Assembly: GCA_029266945.1 (NCBI GenBank)
Contig: JARIED010000008.1
Coordinates: 1-64,000 of the forward strand
DNA length: 64,000 bases
Reading direction: 5' to 3'
From: Slackia sp.
GTDB taxonomy: Bacteria; Actinomycetota; Coriobacteriia; Coriobacteriales; Eggerthellaceae
Shown here: in pieces, positions 8,276-16,905 of the stretch
Numbering within the stretch: position 1 is the first letter of the stretch
How the letters are laid out: each line of letters starts with the position of its first letter
The notes under the pieces: generated by a model
What the model saw: only the letters and a program-made list of their open reading frames with translations
Databases searched by the model: none
Told to the model about the DNA's origin: nothing
Translations under genes and position numbers: made by a program

Positions 8276-8390
8276 GCGCGCGGCATTCCTCCGGCATCAG
8301 GGCGTTCGCGCATCCGCGAGGGCGCCTTCCGCATATATGAAAGTTCCGTCCGCGCAGTCGGACGAAGAAGAAGAAGGAAAGGACATCGAC

Positions 8391-9491
8391 GTGCGCACGA
8401 TAGGTTTGGAAGATATCGACGACATCGCGCTCGGCTCGTCGCTCCTCGGATCGGGCGGTGGCGGCGACCCGTATATGGGCCGCCTCGAAGCTATCGCCGC
8501 GGTGAAGGAATACGGCCCGGTGACGCTGCTCGACACGGACGAGGTGCCCGATGATTGGACGGTCGCGCCCATCTGCGGCGTGGGCGCCCCGAGCGTGTCG
8601 CTCGAGAAAGGCACCAACGGCGTTGAATATCCCAAGGTGCGCGCAATGATGGAGCGCATGCTGGGCAAGAAGCTCGACGCGTTCCTGCTTTCCGAAGCGG
8701 GCGGCATGAACTCCATGGTTCCGATCAGCGCCGCGGCGCGCGCCGGCCTGCCCTTGATCAACGCCGACGGCATGGGCCGCGCGTTCCCGGGCATCCAGCA
8801 GGACACGTTCACGCTCAACGGCGTGTCCACCAACCCGTTCATCATCGCCGACGAAAAGGGCAACTGCACGGTGCTCTACACCATCGACAACGATTGGACC
8901 GAATCGATCGGCCGCGAGATCACCACGGCCTCGGGCGGCCAGGTGACCACGCTCGCATCGCCGATGACGGGCGCCAAGATGAAGACGAGCGTCGTGAAGG
9001 GCACGGTCGATTACGCCCAGAAGCTCGGCCGTATCATCCGCACCGCCTCCGACGCCCAGGGCGAGAACCCTGAAACGTACTTCCTGCGCGAAAGCGGCGC
9101 GCTGCGCTTCTTCAAGGGCAAGATCTGCGACGTGCTGCGCGAGACGCGTGACGGCTTCAACTTCGGCAAGGTGACGCTCGAAGGAATCGCGGAGGACAAG
9201 GGCCGCGAGGCGGTGGTCGAGTTCCAGAACGAGAACATATACGCCGAGGTGGACGGCGAAATCGTGGCGACGGTTCCCGACCTGATCTGCCTGGTCGATT
9301 CCGAGACGTTCGTGCCGGTGACCACCGAGAACCTCAAGTACGGCAAGCGCGTGCTGGTGGTGGGCCTGCCGTGCGACCCGGCGTGGCGCACCGAAGGCGG
9401 CCTGGAGCTGGCCGGTCCGCGCTGGTTCGGACTCGACGTCGATTACGTTCCGGTGGAAGAGCGCGTATCTGCAAGGGGGAACAATGCGTAA
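8391..9491 (+). CDS. DUF917 family protein, first copy
   Basis: 366 aa from a GTG at 8391 with GGAAAGGA just upstream; this start aligns with the N-terminus of the second copy, whereas an in-frame ATG at 8337 would add 18 acidic residues with no counterpart. The glycine-rich block GSGGGGDPYMG near residue 20 and the segments GGMNSM and DADGMGRAFP typify the family, whose N-terminal domain Pfam names S-methyl-thiohydantoin desulfurase. Such genes commonly accompany HyuA-type hydantoinase/oxoprolinases. The next gene begins inside its last codons (8-base overlap). The exact reaction is unknown. Confidence 0.8.
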   Translation: MRTIGLEDIDDIALGSSLLGSGGGGDPYMGRLEAIAAVKEYGPVTLLDTDEVPDDWTVAPICGVGAPSVSLEKGTNGVEYPKVRAMMERMLGKKLDAFLLSEAGGMNSMVPISAAARAGLPLINADGMGRAFPGIQQDTFTLNGVSTNPFIIADEKGNCTVLYTIDNDWTESIGREITTASGGQVTTLASPMTGAKMKTSVVKGTVDYAQKLGRIIRTASDAQGENPETYFLRESGALRFFKGKICDVLRETRDGFNFGKVTLEGIAEDKGREAVVEFQNENIYAEVDGEIVATVPDLICLVDSETFVPVTTENLKYGKRVLVVGLPCDPAWRTEGGLELAGPRWFGLDVDYVPVEERVSARGNNA

Positions 9492-10572
9492 GCTGGGCAT
9501 ACAGGACATCGAAGATATCGCCCTCGGCGCCGCGCTTCTGGGCGCGGGCGGCGGCGGGGACCCTTATATCGGCAAGCTGACCGCCATAGGCGCGGTGAAG
9601 GAATGCGGCGAGGTCGACCTGGTCGACATCGACGAGCTCGACGACGACGCCGTGGTGGTTCCCGTGGCGTCGGTGGGCGCGCCCACGATTTTGACCGAGA
9701 AGGCCGTCGGCGCCAACGAGTTCGCCAAGCTGCTCGACATGATCGAGACCTATTACGGCAAGAAGGCCGCGGCCGTCATGCCGATCGAGGCGGGCGGCGT
9801 GAACTCCATGCTGCCGATCGCCGCGGCGGCGCGTCTGGGCCTTCCTATGGTCGATGCCGACGGCATGGGCCGCGCATTCCCCGAGATCCAGATGGTCACC
9901 TTCACCATCGGCGGCCAGAGCGCGAGCCCGATGATCTTCATCGATGAGAAGGGCAACCTCGGCCTGATGGAGACGGTCACCAACAAGTGGGTAGAAACCG
10001 TGTGTCGCGCCGGCTGCACCGCATGCGGCGGATCGGTCTTGAGCGTCGAATACGTCATGGAGGCGCGCGTCGTCAAGGAGTTCGGCGTGAAGGGCATCGT
10101 GACGCGCTCGCAGGAGCTCGGCCGCACGATTCGCGCGATTAAGAACTGTCCCGACGGCATGACGCCCGAACGGTACTTCCTCGAATACACCAAGGGCCAC
10201 CGCCTGTTCAAGGGCAAGATCGCCGACCTGGTGCGCGAGACGCGCGGCGGCTTCAATTTCGGCCGCGTGGTGCTCGACGGTATCGGCGAAGACAAAGGCC
10301 GCAGCGCCTTCGTCGAGTTCCAGAACGAGAACCTGGCCTGCACGGTGGAGGGTTCGGTCGTGGCCACCACGCCCGACTTGATCTGCCTGGTGGATACGGA
10401 GACGTTCATGCCCATTCCCACCGATGCGCTCAAATACGGCAAGCGCGTGTTGGCCGTGGGTCTGCCGTGCTTCCATCTGTGGCGCACGCCCGCAGGCCTC
10501 GAGCTGGCCGGCCCGCGCTATTTCGGCCTCGACGCGGACTACGTTCCCGTCGAAGAGCGCTGTGCGCAGTAG
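9484..10572 (+). CDS. DUF917 family protein, second copy
   Basis: 362 aa, ATG 9484, overlapping the previous gene by 8 bases, with AAGGGGG just ahead as RBS. It is clearly paralogous to the first copy along its whole length (shared GGGGDPY, EAGG.NSM, DADGMGRAFP, FKGKI, VRETR.GFNFG, PDLICLVD.ETF, YGKRVL.VGLPC, YVPVEER). The tight overlap suggests equimolar production and possibly a hetero-oligomer in which the two copies have diverged. No signal peptide, so cytoplasmic. Function is inferred only from family and operon context. Confidence 0.8.
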   Translation: MRKLGIQDIEDIALGAALLGAGGGGDPYIGKLTAIGAVKECGEVDLVDIDELDDDAVVVPVASVGAPTILTEKAVGANEFAKLLDMIETYYGKKAAAVMPIEAGGVNSMLPIAAAARLGLPMVDADGMGRAFPEIQMVTFTIGGQSASPMIFIDEKGNLGLMETVTNKWVETVCRAGCTACGGSVLSVEYVMEARVVKEFGVKGIVTRSQELGRTIRAIKNCPDGMTPERYFLEYTKGHRLFKGKIADLVRETRGGFNFGRVVLDGIGEDKGRSAFVEFQNENLACTVEGSVVATTPDLICLVDTETFMPIPTDALKYGKRVLAVGLPCFHLWRTPAGLELAGPRYFGLDADYVPVEERCAQ

Positions 10573-10647
10573 CCCTGCAAAACGGGCCGCGCTGCGCCCC
10601 TGATTGGACGATGCGCCCTTCGCGGCGTTTTGAAAGAGGAGGAACCA

Positions 10648-12201
10648 ATGTATAAACTCGGCATCGACGTCGGCGGCACCAACACCGACGCGGTTTTGAT
10701 CGACGAGGACCTGAATGTGGCGGCGGCCATCAAGAACCCTACGTCGGGCGATATCTACGAGGGCATCATGGGAGCGGTCGACGCCGTGCTGGCCGAAAGC
10801 GGCGTCGATCCGGCCGAAATCGGCCAGGCGATGCTCGGCACCACGCAGTGCACCAACGCCATCGTCGAGCGCAAGAGCCTGGCCCCGATCGCCATCCTGC
10901 GCATCGGCGCGCCTGCCTCCGTTGGCATTCCGCCGATGGTCGACTGGGCAGACGATATCGCATCCGTCGCGGTCGATTCCGCCATTATCGGCGGCGGCTT
11001 CGAATACGACGGCAAACGTCTGGCCGAATTCGACGAGGCGGCCTGCCGGGCGTTTTTCGAAGGCGTGAAGGGCAAGGTGGGCGCCGTGGCCATCAGCTGC
11101 GTGTTCTCCGGCGTGCGCAATGACGATGAGCTCGTTGCTGCGCAGATCGCCCGCGAGGTGCTCGGCGAGGACATCCACGTGTCCATCTCGTCTGAAATCG
11201 GATCGATGGGCTTGGTCGAGCGCGAGAACGCCACCATTCTCAACGCCGCTCTGCACGAGGTGGCCAAGCGCTTCACCGAGGGCTTCGCGAAAAGCCTTGC
11301 CGAGCGCGGCATCATGAAAGCCGACGTGTATCTGTCTCAGAACGACGGCACGCTCATGACTATCGAGCATGCCCGCCAGTACCCGATTCTCACTATCGCA
11401 TGCGGCCCCACCAACTCCATCCGCGGCGCGAGCTATCTGTCCAAGATGGAAGACGCCATCGTCATCGACGTGGGCGGTACCACCACCGACCTGGGCGTTC
11501 TGCAGAGCGGCTTCCCGCGCGAGAGCGGCGTCGCGGTGACGATCGGCGGCGTGCGCACGAATTTCCGCATGCCTGACGTCATCTCGATCGGCCTGGGTGG
11601 CGGCTCGATCGTGCGCGAACGCGAGGACGGCCGCGTCACCGTGGGTCCCGATTCGGTGGGCTATGAAATCACCAAGCACGCGCTCGTCTTCGGCGGCGAT
11701 GTCATGACGGCCACCGACATCGCGGTGCGTCTGGGCATGGCCGAGGTGGGCGACGTTTCCAAGGTCGCGCATATCGATGAGGCCTTCGCCAATAAGGCGC
11801 TCGACGCCATGCGCGAACTGGTGGAAGAGGGCATCGACATGATGAAGGTGTCTAACGACGACATCGACGCCATCCTGGTGGGCGGCGGCTGCATTATTTT
11901 ACCGACCGATCTGGCAGGCACGGCCGAATGCGTGAAACCAGAGCATTCCGGCTGCGCGAACGCGATCGGCTCGGCCATCTCCAAGGTGAGCGGCACGTAC
12001 GAGGCCCTCGTCGATTATGACGTGACGCCGCGCGAGCAGGCTTTGGCGGCCGCACGCGCCGCAGCCATCGACCAGGCGGTCGAGGCGGGTGCCATCCGCG
12101 AGACGGTGGAGGTCATCGACTCCGAGGACGTGCCGCTGCAGTACTATCCCGGCCACACCAACCGCGTGAAGGTGAAGGCCGCTGGCGACCTGGCGCAATA
12201 G
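10648..12201 (+). CDS. Hydantoinase/oxoprolinase family protein (HyuA-like, short form)
   Basis: 517 aa from ATG 10648, RBS AAAGAGGAGG at 10633-10642. The N-terminal LGIDVGGTNTDAVLID motif is the phosphate-binding loop of the ASKHA-fold HyuA/oxoprolinase subunit; a second DVGGTTTDLGVL motif lies near residue 273. Members cleave cyclic amides such as hydantoins or 5-oxoproline with ATP. It is shorter than the usual HyuA (about 680-700 aa), and no HyuB partner is present; this short form typically travels with DUF917 genes. Last gene of the permease-DUF917-DUF917 operon, ended by strong terminators. Substrate unknown. Confidence 0.82.
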   Translation: MYKLGIDVGGTNTDAVLIDEDLNVAAAIKNPTSGDIYEGIMGAVDAVLAESGVDPAEIGQAMLGTTQCTNAIVERKSLAPIAILRIGAPASVGIPPMVDWADDIASVAVDSAIIGGGFEYDGKRLAEFDEAACRAFFEGVKGKVGAVAISCVFSGVRNDDELVAAQIAREVLGEDIHVSISSEIGSMGLVERENATILNAALHEVAKRFTEGFAKSLAERGIMKADVYLSQNDGTLMTIEHARQYPILTIACGPTNSIRGASYLSKMEDAIVIDVGGTTTDLGVLQSGFPRESGVAVTIGGVRTNFRMPDVISIGLGGGSIVREREDGRVTVGPDSVGYEITKHALVFGGDVMTATDIAVRLGMAEVGDVSKVAHIDEAFANKALDAMRELVEEGIDMMKVSNDDIDAILVGGGCIILPTDLAGTAECVKPEHSGCANAIGSAISKVSGTYEALVDYDVTPREQALAAARAAAIDQAVEAGAIRETVEVIDSEDVPLQYYPGHTNRVKVKAAGDLAQ

Positions 12202-12221
12202 CCGTTTCGCACGCTTGAAGA

Positions 12222-12254
12222 AGGGCCTCCGGCTTCGCGTCGGAGGCCCTTTCG
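12222..12254 (+). terminator. Rho-independent terminator after the HyuA-like gene
   Basis: Perfect 10-bp stem (AGGGCCTCCG 12222-12231, CGGAGGCCCT 12241-12250) with a 9-base loop and a short T-rich tail. Confidence 0.85.
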
Positions 12255-12284
12255 CTATCGAGCGGCGCTTCGGGAGCGTTCTTT

Positions 12285-12316
12285 GGAAAAAAGAGGCCGC
12301 TGCGGCCATTTTTTCG
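12285..12316. terminator. Second, bidirectional terminator-like hairpin
   Basis: GGCCGC and GCGGCC arms around a single T, flanked by a run of A on the left and six T on the right, so either strand would give a stem followed by U. It lies 30 bases after the first terminator. Confidence 0.65.
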
Positions 12317-12609
12317 AGGGTTTGCCACGAATGGACGTGCCGCCCTGCCTTGGCGCGTTCTTTTATTCTACATTTATCATTTAGATGAGTATTAAAGAGC
12401 ATCCTGAAGCAACAATGGGGCGTCTTCGGGGCTTCGCGCGTGGCAGAGCTTCGATTTTTCGGCTTCATGTCGCTGATTTTTCCAAAATACCGGCGGCCGT
12501 TCTGTTGAAGCTGTAACGAATGGCCGCTGAAACGCGTCGCACGCTTGCCTGCGGGTATCATGCGGAATCGACGATGCGGCCGAGGCGCGGCCGCGAAAGC
12601 GAGGTTTTC

Positions 12610-13209
12610 ATGAAACAGACCGATAGTATCGAGAAAACCGCTGCGGCGCTGACCGCAGGCAAGCCCGTGGTGTTTCCGACCGATACCGTCTACGGCATCG
12701 GCGTGGCGGTGGGCTTGGCGAAAACGCCCCAGGTGCTCTACGACATCAAGCGCCGCGATTCCGACAAGGCCATTCCGTGGCTGGTGGGCAAGAAGAGCGC
12801 CCTTTCGTTCTACGGCCTTGATGTTCCTGTTTACGCGGTGGCGGCGGCCGAGAAATTCTGGCCCGGTCCGTTGACGCTGATCGTGAAGGCTGCGGGCAAC
12901 GTGCCCGAGGCGTTTCGCGCCGAAAACGACACCATCGCGTTGCGCATGCCGAACGACCCCGTGGCGCTCGCGCTGATAGAACGCGTAGGTTTCCCGCTGG
13001 CGACCTCGAGCGCCAACTTCCAGGGAAAGTCTCCTGCGCACACGTTCGACGAGGTCGATCGCGAACTGCTGGGCCTGGTGGCGGCGGCGCTCGGCGACGG
13101 CTCTCCGCGCAGCGGCATTTCTTCGACCGTGGTCGATTGCACGGGCGCGCGCCCTATGGTGCTGCGCCACGGCTCGGTGACGGAGAAGGATCTGCTCGAG
13201 CTTGCATAG
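12610..13209 (+). CDS. tsaC: L-threonylcarbamoyladenylate synthase (TsaC/Sua5/YrdC)
   Basis: 199 aa from ATG 12610 (RBS weak, GCGAGG nearby); the upstream in-frame extension lacks family similarity. It makes threonylcarbamoyl-AMP from threonine, bicarbonate and ATP, the first step of t6A37 modification of ANN-decoding tRNAs. The YrdC fold shows as FPTDTVYGIGVAV (residues about 24-36), KRRDSDKAIPWLVG, the phosphate-binding ALRMPNDP region and SSANFQGKSP. It has the length of the short TsaC form, without the Sua5 C-terminal domain. Single-gene unit closed by a strong terminator. Confidence 0.92.
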   Translation: MKQTDSIEKTAAALTAGKPVVFPTDTVYGIGVAVGLAKTPQVLYDIKRRDSDKAIPWLVGKKSALSFYGLDVPVYAVAAAEKFWPGPLTLIVKAAGNVPEAFRAENDTIALRMPNDPVALALIERVGFPLATSSANFQGKSPAHTFDEVDRELLGLVAAALGDGSPRSGISSTVVDCTGARPMVLRHGSVTEKDLLELA

Positions 13210-13306
13210 CTTGCAGCGCCCGTTCGGGTTCGGCCGCGTGTTTTCATCCGCGGCGCGTCGCCGATCGCAATGCGCGCATTTCCGATCGGCTTGAAGAAGA
13301 TTGCGC

Positions 13307-13350
13307 CATGAAGGCCTGGACGGGTAGCCGTCCAGGCCTTCATGCTTTTT
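13307..13350 (+). terminator. Strong terminator after tsaC
   Basis: 17-bp perfect stem (13307-13323 with 13328-13344), 4-base GTAG loop, then CTTTTTT. One of the strongest in the window. Confidence 0.92.
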
Positions 13351-13485
13351 TCCAAGGGCGCGGGTCTCATTTTCCGCTCCGGGCCATCCGCCGCATGATC
13401 CGGGATTTTGTGCTGATTTACAGTGTAAGGTACGTTCGGCGCCGCCGCTTTCCTGCGATGTGCGACGGCGCGGCGCGTTTTCGTG

Positions 13486-14649
13486 CTAACGGCGCCGCTG
13501 CTTCGCGAAGGGCATGGCGACCCATACGATGACGCATACGAGCGCGCCGACGATCGGGGCGAGCATCCAGTCGGGGCTGCGCAGGACGAACAGCATCATC
13601 AGCGCGACGATCGCGGAAAACGCCATGATCGCGCCCGCCGCGGCTTTCCTTCTCTCCTGAATGCGGTGATAGAACGATTCCGCGTCGGCCTGTCGGCCGC
13701 ATTGCTCGGCGCGGACGTCCAGGACCCCGGTTTCGCATGCGGCGAGCGACGAGTCGCTCGAATGGGATTCGTGCGCGCGATCGGCCGCCGCCGCGTGCGG
13801 GCCCTGCGCGCCGTCCTCGCCCGCCGACGAGCCGCGATGCATGACGGCGTCGTCCGGGCATGCGGCCAGGAGCAGACGCTGCGCCTCGAAGCCGTGCGAA
13901 TCGGCGCGTTCTTCCATGCGACGGTTGTAGGAGGCGGTATCGACGGACGACGCGCGCATCGACGAGTAGACCGTCAGCCATGCCGTGCATGCGAGCGCGA
14001 TGTTCAGCGAAGCAAGCCCGCCGTAAAGGTGTTGGAGCGGAAACGTCTGGAACCAGCAGACGGAAGCACCCGTAATCGCGATGGCTATCGCAGCCGCCCA
14101 TGCCGCGTTCTTCCGCTTTCTCGCCCGCGCCTTGTCGCTTTCGCTATAGAAATCCTCGACGAAGGGGTGGCGATGCGTGAACGAGCGATGGGCGTTCCCT
14201 GCGAATGCGAACAGCGCGCAGGCGGGAGCGATTCCCGCAAGAAGGAATACGTACGGCCACATGATGGAGCATGTCTCGATGCCGTAGACCGCGATGCCGC
14301 CCGTTCCGCAAAACCCCGCGATGCCGAGCAGCGCACATGCGGCTCCCGCGGCGCATAGCGCCGCCTGCGTGCGCATGTGGCGGTCGTAGTCGCAGATATC
14401 GGTTGCGGGGCCGGGCGCTACGGCCAGGGCCGGTTCGTCGGGGCGATGGGTCAGGTCGCCCCGGGCCAAGTCGTCGAGCGGGCATTCGAAAATGTCGCAT
14501 AGGCGCAAGAGCTTGTCCATTTCGGGATAGGCCGCGCCCGATTCCCATTTTGAAACGGCCTGCCTGCTCACGCCGAGCAGCATGGCGAGCTGTTCTTGGG
14601 TCATGGAGCGTGTCGCGCGGAGATGCTGAAGGTTTGCGTCGAAGCTCAT
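13486..14649 (-). CDS. XRE-family DNA-binding protein fused to a multi-helix membrane domain
   Basis: 387 aa. Residues about 1-65 form a canonical XRE helix-turn-helix (RSMTQEQLAMLLGVSRQAVSKWESG), as in Firmicute/Coriobacterial SinR-like proteins. The rest holds about six membrane helices: one near residues 95-115, one near 125-150, two near 183-235, and two near 338-378, separated by a cytoplasmic His/Asp-rich loop. It is therefore a membrane-tethered transcription factor, probably sensing an envelope or membrane signal. It is transcribed alone on the - strand, convergent with tsaC and divergent from the prepilin peptidase gene. Target genes and ligand are unknown. Confidence 0.78.
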   Translation of the reverse strand: MSFDANLQHLRATRSMTQEQLAMLLGVSRQAVSKWESGAAYPEMDKLLRLCDIFECPLDDLARGDLTHRPDEPALAVAPGPATDICDYDRHMRTQAALCAAGAACALLGIAGFCGTGGIAVYGIETCSIMWPYVFLLAGIAPACALFAFAGNAHRSFTHRHPFVEDFYSESDKARARKRKNAAWAAAIAIAITGASVCWFQTFPLQHLYGGLASLNIALACTAWLTVYSSMRASSVDTASYNRRMEERADSHGFEAQRLLLAACPDDAVMHRGSSAGEDGAQGPHAAAADRAHESHSSDSSLAACETGVLDVRAEQCGRQADAESFYHRIQERRKAAAGAIMAFSAIVALMMLFVLRSPDWMLAPIVGALVCVIVWVAMPFAKQRRR

Positions 14650-14970
14650 GGCGTCCTCCTTTGCTCGGGGCTGTCTGCTTGGCGTCCAGTTTCGTGCTTT
14701 TGCTCGGTTGCGGCCACCGCTTCTCGGTTGCGTTTTGGAAAAAAGGGGGGGGTTGCGGGCAAGCGATATGCGGCATGACGGACGAGCGCGGCATGCGCGC
14801 TATGTCCCGTGCGCCCGGTTCGCTTTCATATTGGATCGGCGCCGCGCATCGTGAAAGCGGCGCGGCGGCGGGTCGTGCGAAGACGGCGGCGGGGATCGGA
14901 CTGGAATGGGGCGCGGGGCCGACCGGGTTCGCGACGGAAGCGGGCCGGGCGGGTGCGCTAGGATGAAGGC
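14650..14970. other. 321-base divergent intergenic region with a G8 run
   Basis: This lies between the divergent XRE-membrane and prepilin peptidase genes and must carry both promoters. The XRE gene has an AGGAGG-like RBS (complement of CCTCCT at about 14654-14659). A homopolymer of eight G follows an A run at 14741-14752. No RNA gene or extra ORF is supported. Confidence 0.45.
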
Positions 14971-15564
14971 ATGGATTCGCTGCTCGACATTCCTCTTCGC
15001 TTCATGCCGCCGTTCGCCGCCGTATTCGCTCTGGGCGCGTTCGGCGTCGTTTTGGCATGGGCGAGCGTCGTTGATATCAGGCGTCGCATCGTGCCGGGCA
15101 TCGCGCTTATCGCGGGTGTTCTTATCTGGACCGCAGCCTTCGCGCTCGCGGCCGCTGCAGATGTCGCGGGCCAGGGAGGCGTTCGGCCGTCCGTCTCGTG
15201 GGCGCGCGGCATCGCTGCGGGATGCGCCGGCGCGGCGCTCGTCGCGGCGTTTTCGCTGACGCTCGAATTCCTGCTTTCGCGCGCGGCGGACAGAGAGGCG
15301 CTCGGCATGGGCGATGTGAAGCTCTTGTTTGTCATGGGGCTGTATTGCGGCGCAACAGGGGCGCTCGCCTGCTTGGGTGCGGCCTGCGTGCTCGCTGCGC
15401 TGTATTGCGCCGTCCGCTTCGCTTGCGACCGCGTTCTCGCCGCGCTTCGGTCGCGCGGACCGACCCCGGGGCCTTCTCCTGCGCCGTTCGACGGCACGTT
15501 CCCGTTCGTGCCGTTCCTGGCCGTCGCGTTCGCGCTCGTCGCGTCGCTTTCCTCGCTCGGCTGA
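14971..15564 (+). CDS. A24-family prepilin peptidase (TadV/CpaA-like)
   Basis: 197 aa, ATG 14971. Six or so membrane helices and the two catalytic aspartates of type IV prepilin peptidases: D35 in VVDIRRRIVP and D115 in the GMGDVKLL (GxGD) motif. The N-methyltransferase domain of PilD is missing, as in the short TadV/CpaA and archaeal forms. It would cut the leader of prepilin-like proteins at the membrane. No pilin, Tad or competence genes are near, so its substrates are encoded elsewhere. No clear RBS; the start is set by the first helix. Confidence 0.82.
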   Translation: MDSLLDIPLRFMPPFAAVFALGAFGVVLAWASVVDIRRRIVPGIALIAGVLIWTAAFALAAAADVAGQGGVRPSVSWARGIAAGCAGAALVAAFSLTLEFLLSRAADREALGMGDVKLLFVMGLYCGATGALACLGAACVLAALYCAVRFACDRVLAALRSRGPTPGPSPAPFDGTFPFVPFLAVAFALVASLSSLG

Positions 15565-15733
15565 CGCGGGCCGCGCGTTTTCCCTTAGTTCTCGCAGCGC
15601 GGGCGTTGCGCGACGTTTCGCCGCGATGCGTGCATCATCGCGTAAAGGGCCGTCGACGCTTTGCGGCTCGCGCATGCTGCGCGCCTGCGTCCGAGGTATG
15701 CTGGTGGTTCCGATTCGCAAGGAGGGACGGCAT

Positions 15734-16675
15734 ATGAAAACACAACGCCTGGGCTTTGCAAGCCATGACGGGGTTTCGCGCATTCATGCACTGCTGTGGC
15801 AGCCTGACGACCAGAGCGTCGCACCGCGCGGCATCGTGCAGATCGTGCACGGCATGGCCGAGCACATCGACCGGTACGAGCCTTTTGCGCGCTATCTGGT
15901 GTCGCAGGGTTTCGTCGTGTGCGCGAACGACCACACGGGCCATGGCAAAAGCGTGCAAGACGAAGAAGACCTCGGCCATATTCCGCTGGACGGTGGCAAC
16001 GAGGTGCTGATCGAAGACGTTCACGAGTTGCGTCGCATGACTGCCTCGCGCTTCGCGACCGGCGTGCCTTACGTCATGTTCGGGCATTCTATGGGAAGCT
16101 TCATCACGCGCTGCTATCTGGCCAGGCACGGCGAAGGCCTGGCCGCCGCCGTCTTGTGCGGCACGGGCCAGCAGCCGCGTCTGCTTTCGCGCGCGGGCAA
16201 TACGGTCTCGCGCGTCATCGCGTCCGTGAAGGGCGAGCGGCACCGCAGCGCGTTCGTCGATTCGCTCGGCGCGGGCTCGTTCGGCAAGGCCATCGCCGAC
16301 GCGCGCACCGACCTCGACTGGATCTCGACCGACCCTGCGGTCGTCGACGCCTATATCGCCGACCCCGCATGCGGGCAGATGTTCACGGTGGGAGGCTACG
16401 CTTCGCTGACGGCGCTCACGCTCGAGGCCACCGATGCAGTGCGCGCCCGCCTCGTGCCGCAGGGGCTGCCGCTTCTTTTCGTGGCGGGCGCCGAAGATCC
16501 CGTGGGCGAATGCGGGGTGGGAGTCCGTCGTGCCGTCGACGAATACCGCGCGGCGGGCGTCGCCTCGGTCGACTTGAGGCTTTACGACGGCATGCGTCAC
16601 GAGATTCTCAACGAGCCCGGCAAAGAAGGCGTCTACGCCGATGTCGAGCGATGGCTCGAGGGCAAAGGAATCTGA
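15734..16675 (+). CDS. Alpha/beta hydrolase, serine aminopeptidase S33 / monoacylglycerol lipase-like
   Basis: 313 aa, ATG 15734, RBS GGAGGGA at 15721-15727. The fold is shown by VQIVHGMAEHIDRYEPFA (oxyanion region), DHTGHGKS, the nucleophile elbow GHSMGS (Ser about 120) and a late DGMRHEIL giving the catalytic His; the acid is probably in AGAEDPVGE. The combination HGMAEH plus GHSMGS is typical of the Hydrolase_4 lipase/lysophospholipase group. No signal peptide, so cytoplasmic. Substrate cannot be fixed. A bidirectional terminator follows. Confidence 0.85.
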   Translation: MKTQRLGFASHDGVSRIHALLWQPDDQSVAPRGIVQIVHGMAEHIDRYEPFARYLVSQGFVVCANDHTGHGKSVQDEEDLGHIPLDGGNEVLIEDVHELRRMTASRFATGVPYVMFGHSMGSFITRCYLARHGEGLAAAVLCGTGQQPRLLSRAGNTVSRVIASVKGERHRSAFVDSLGAGSFGKAIADARTDLDWISTDPAVVDAYIADPACGQMFTVGGYASLTALTLEATDAVRARLVPQGLPLLFVAGAEDPVGECGVGVRRAVDEYRAAGVASVDLRLYDGMRHEILNEPGKEGVYADVERWLEGKGI

Positions 16676-16712
16676 TCCGCCACCGCTTCAGTCCCGCCCA
16701 TAGACGAAAAAA

Positions 16713-16740
16713 ACGACCGCGATATTCGCGGTCGTTTTCA
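16713..16740. terminator. Bidirectional terminator between convergent genes
   Basis: 10-bp stem (ACGACCGCGA 16713-16722, TCGCGGTCGT 16726-16735), 3-base loop, A run before and T run after, so it can end the hydrolase transcript (+) and, read on the other strand, the flavoprotein transcript (-). Confidence 0.88.
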
Positions 16741-16797
16741 TGCATCGCGTTTTCGGTCGTCCTGGGCGCGATGTCGTCGTATTGTTGCAAGAGGGGC

Positions 16798-16833
16798 GAG
16801 CATGCCGTTCGGAGGGGGGTGGACGGCATGCTC
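16798..16833. repeat. 11-bp perfect inverted repeat 3' of the flavoprotein gene
   Basis: GAGCATGCCGT (16798-16808) and ACGGCATGCTC (16823-16833) with a 14-base loop containing a G-rich stretch. It is 70 bases past the flavoprotein stop; probably a 3'-end stabilising hairpin. Confidence 0.55.
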
Positions 16834-16905
16834 GTTGGGAAAGGCGCAGAAGGCGGGGCTCAGGGAGGCCGGGCCGCCGCCCGTCATACGCGCGTTCGCG
16901 TTTCG

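Larger units (their letters stand above)
12202..12609. other. 408-base intergenic region before tsaC
   Basis: Apart from the two terminators in its first 115 bases it contains an AT-rich tract at about 12358-12420, likely the promoter region of the next gene, although no convincing -35/-10 pair with normal spacing was found. No gene or RNA is recognised here. Confidence 0.5.

Noticed and set aside
8337-8390. Upstream ATG for the first DUF917 gene
   Set aside because: Adds 18 acidic residues absent from the paralogue; the GTG at 8391 has a good RBS.
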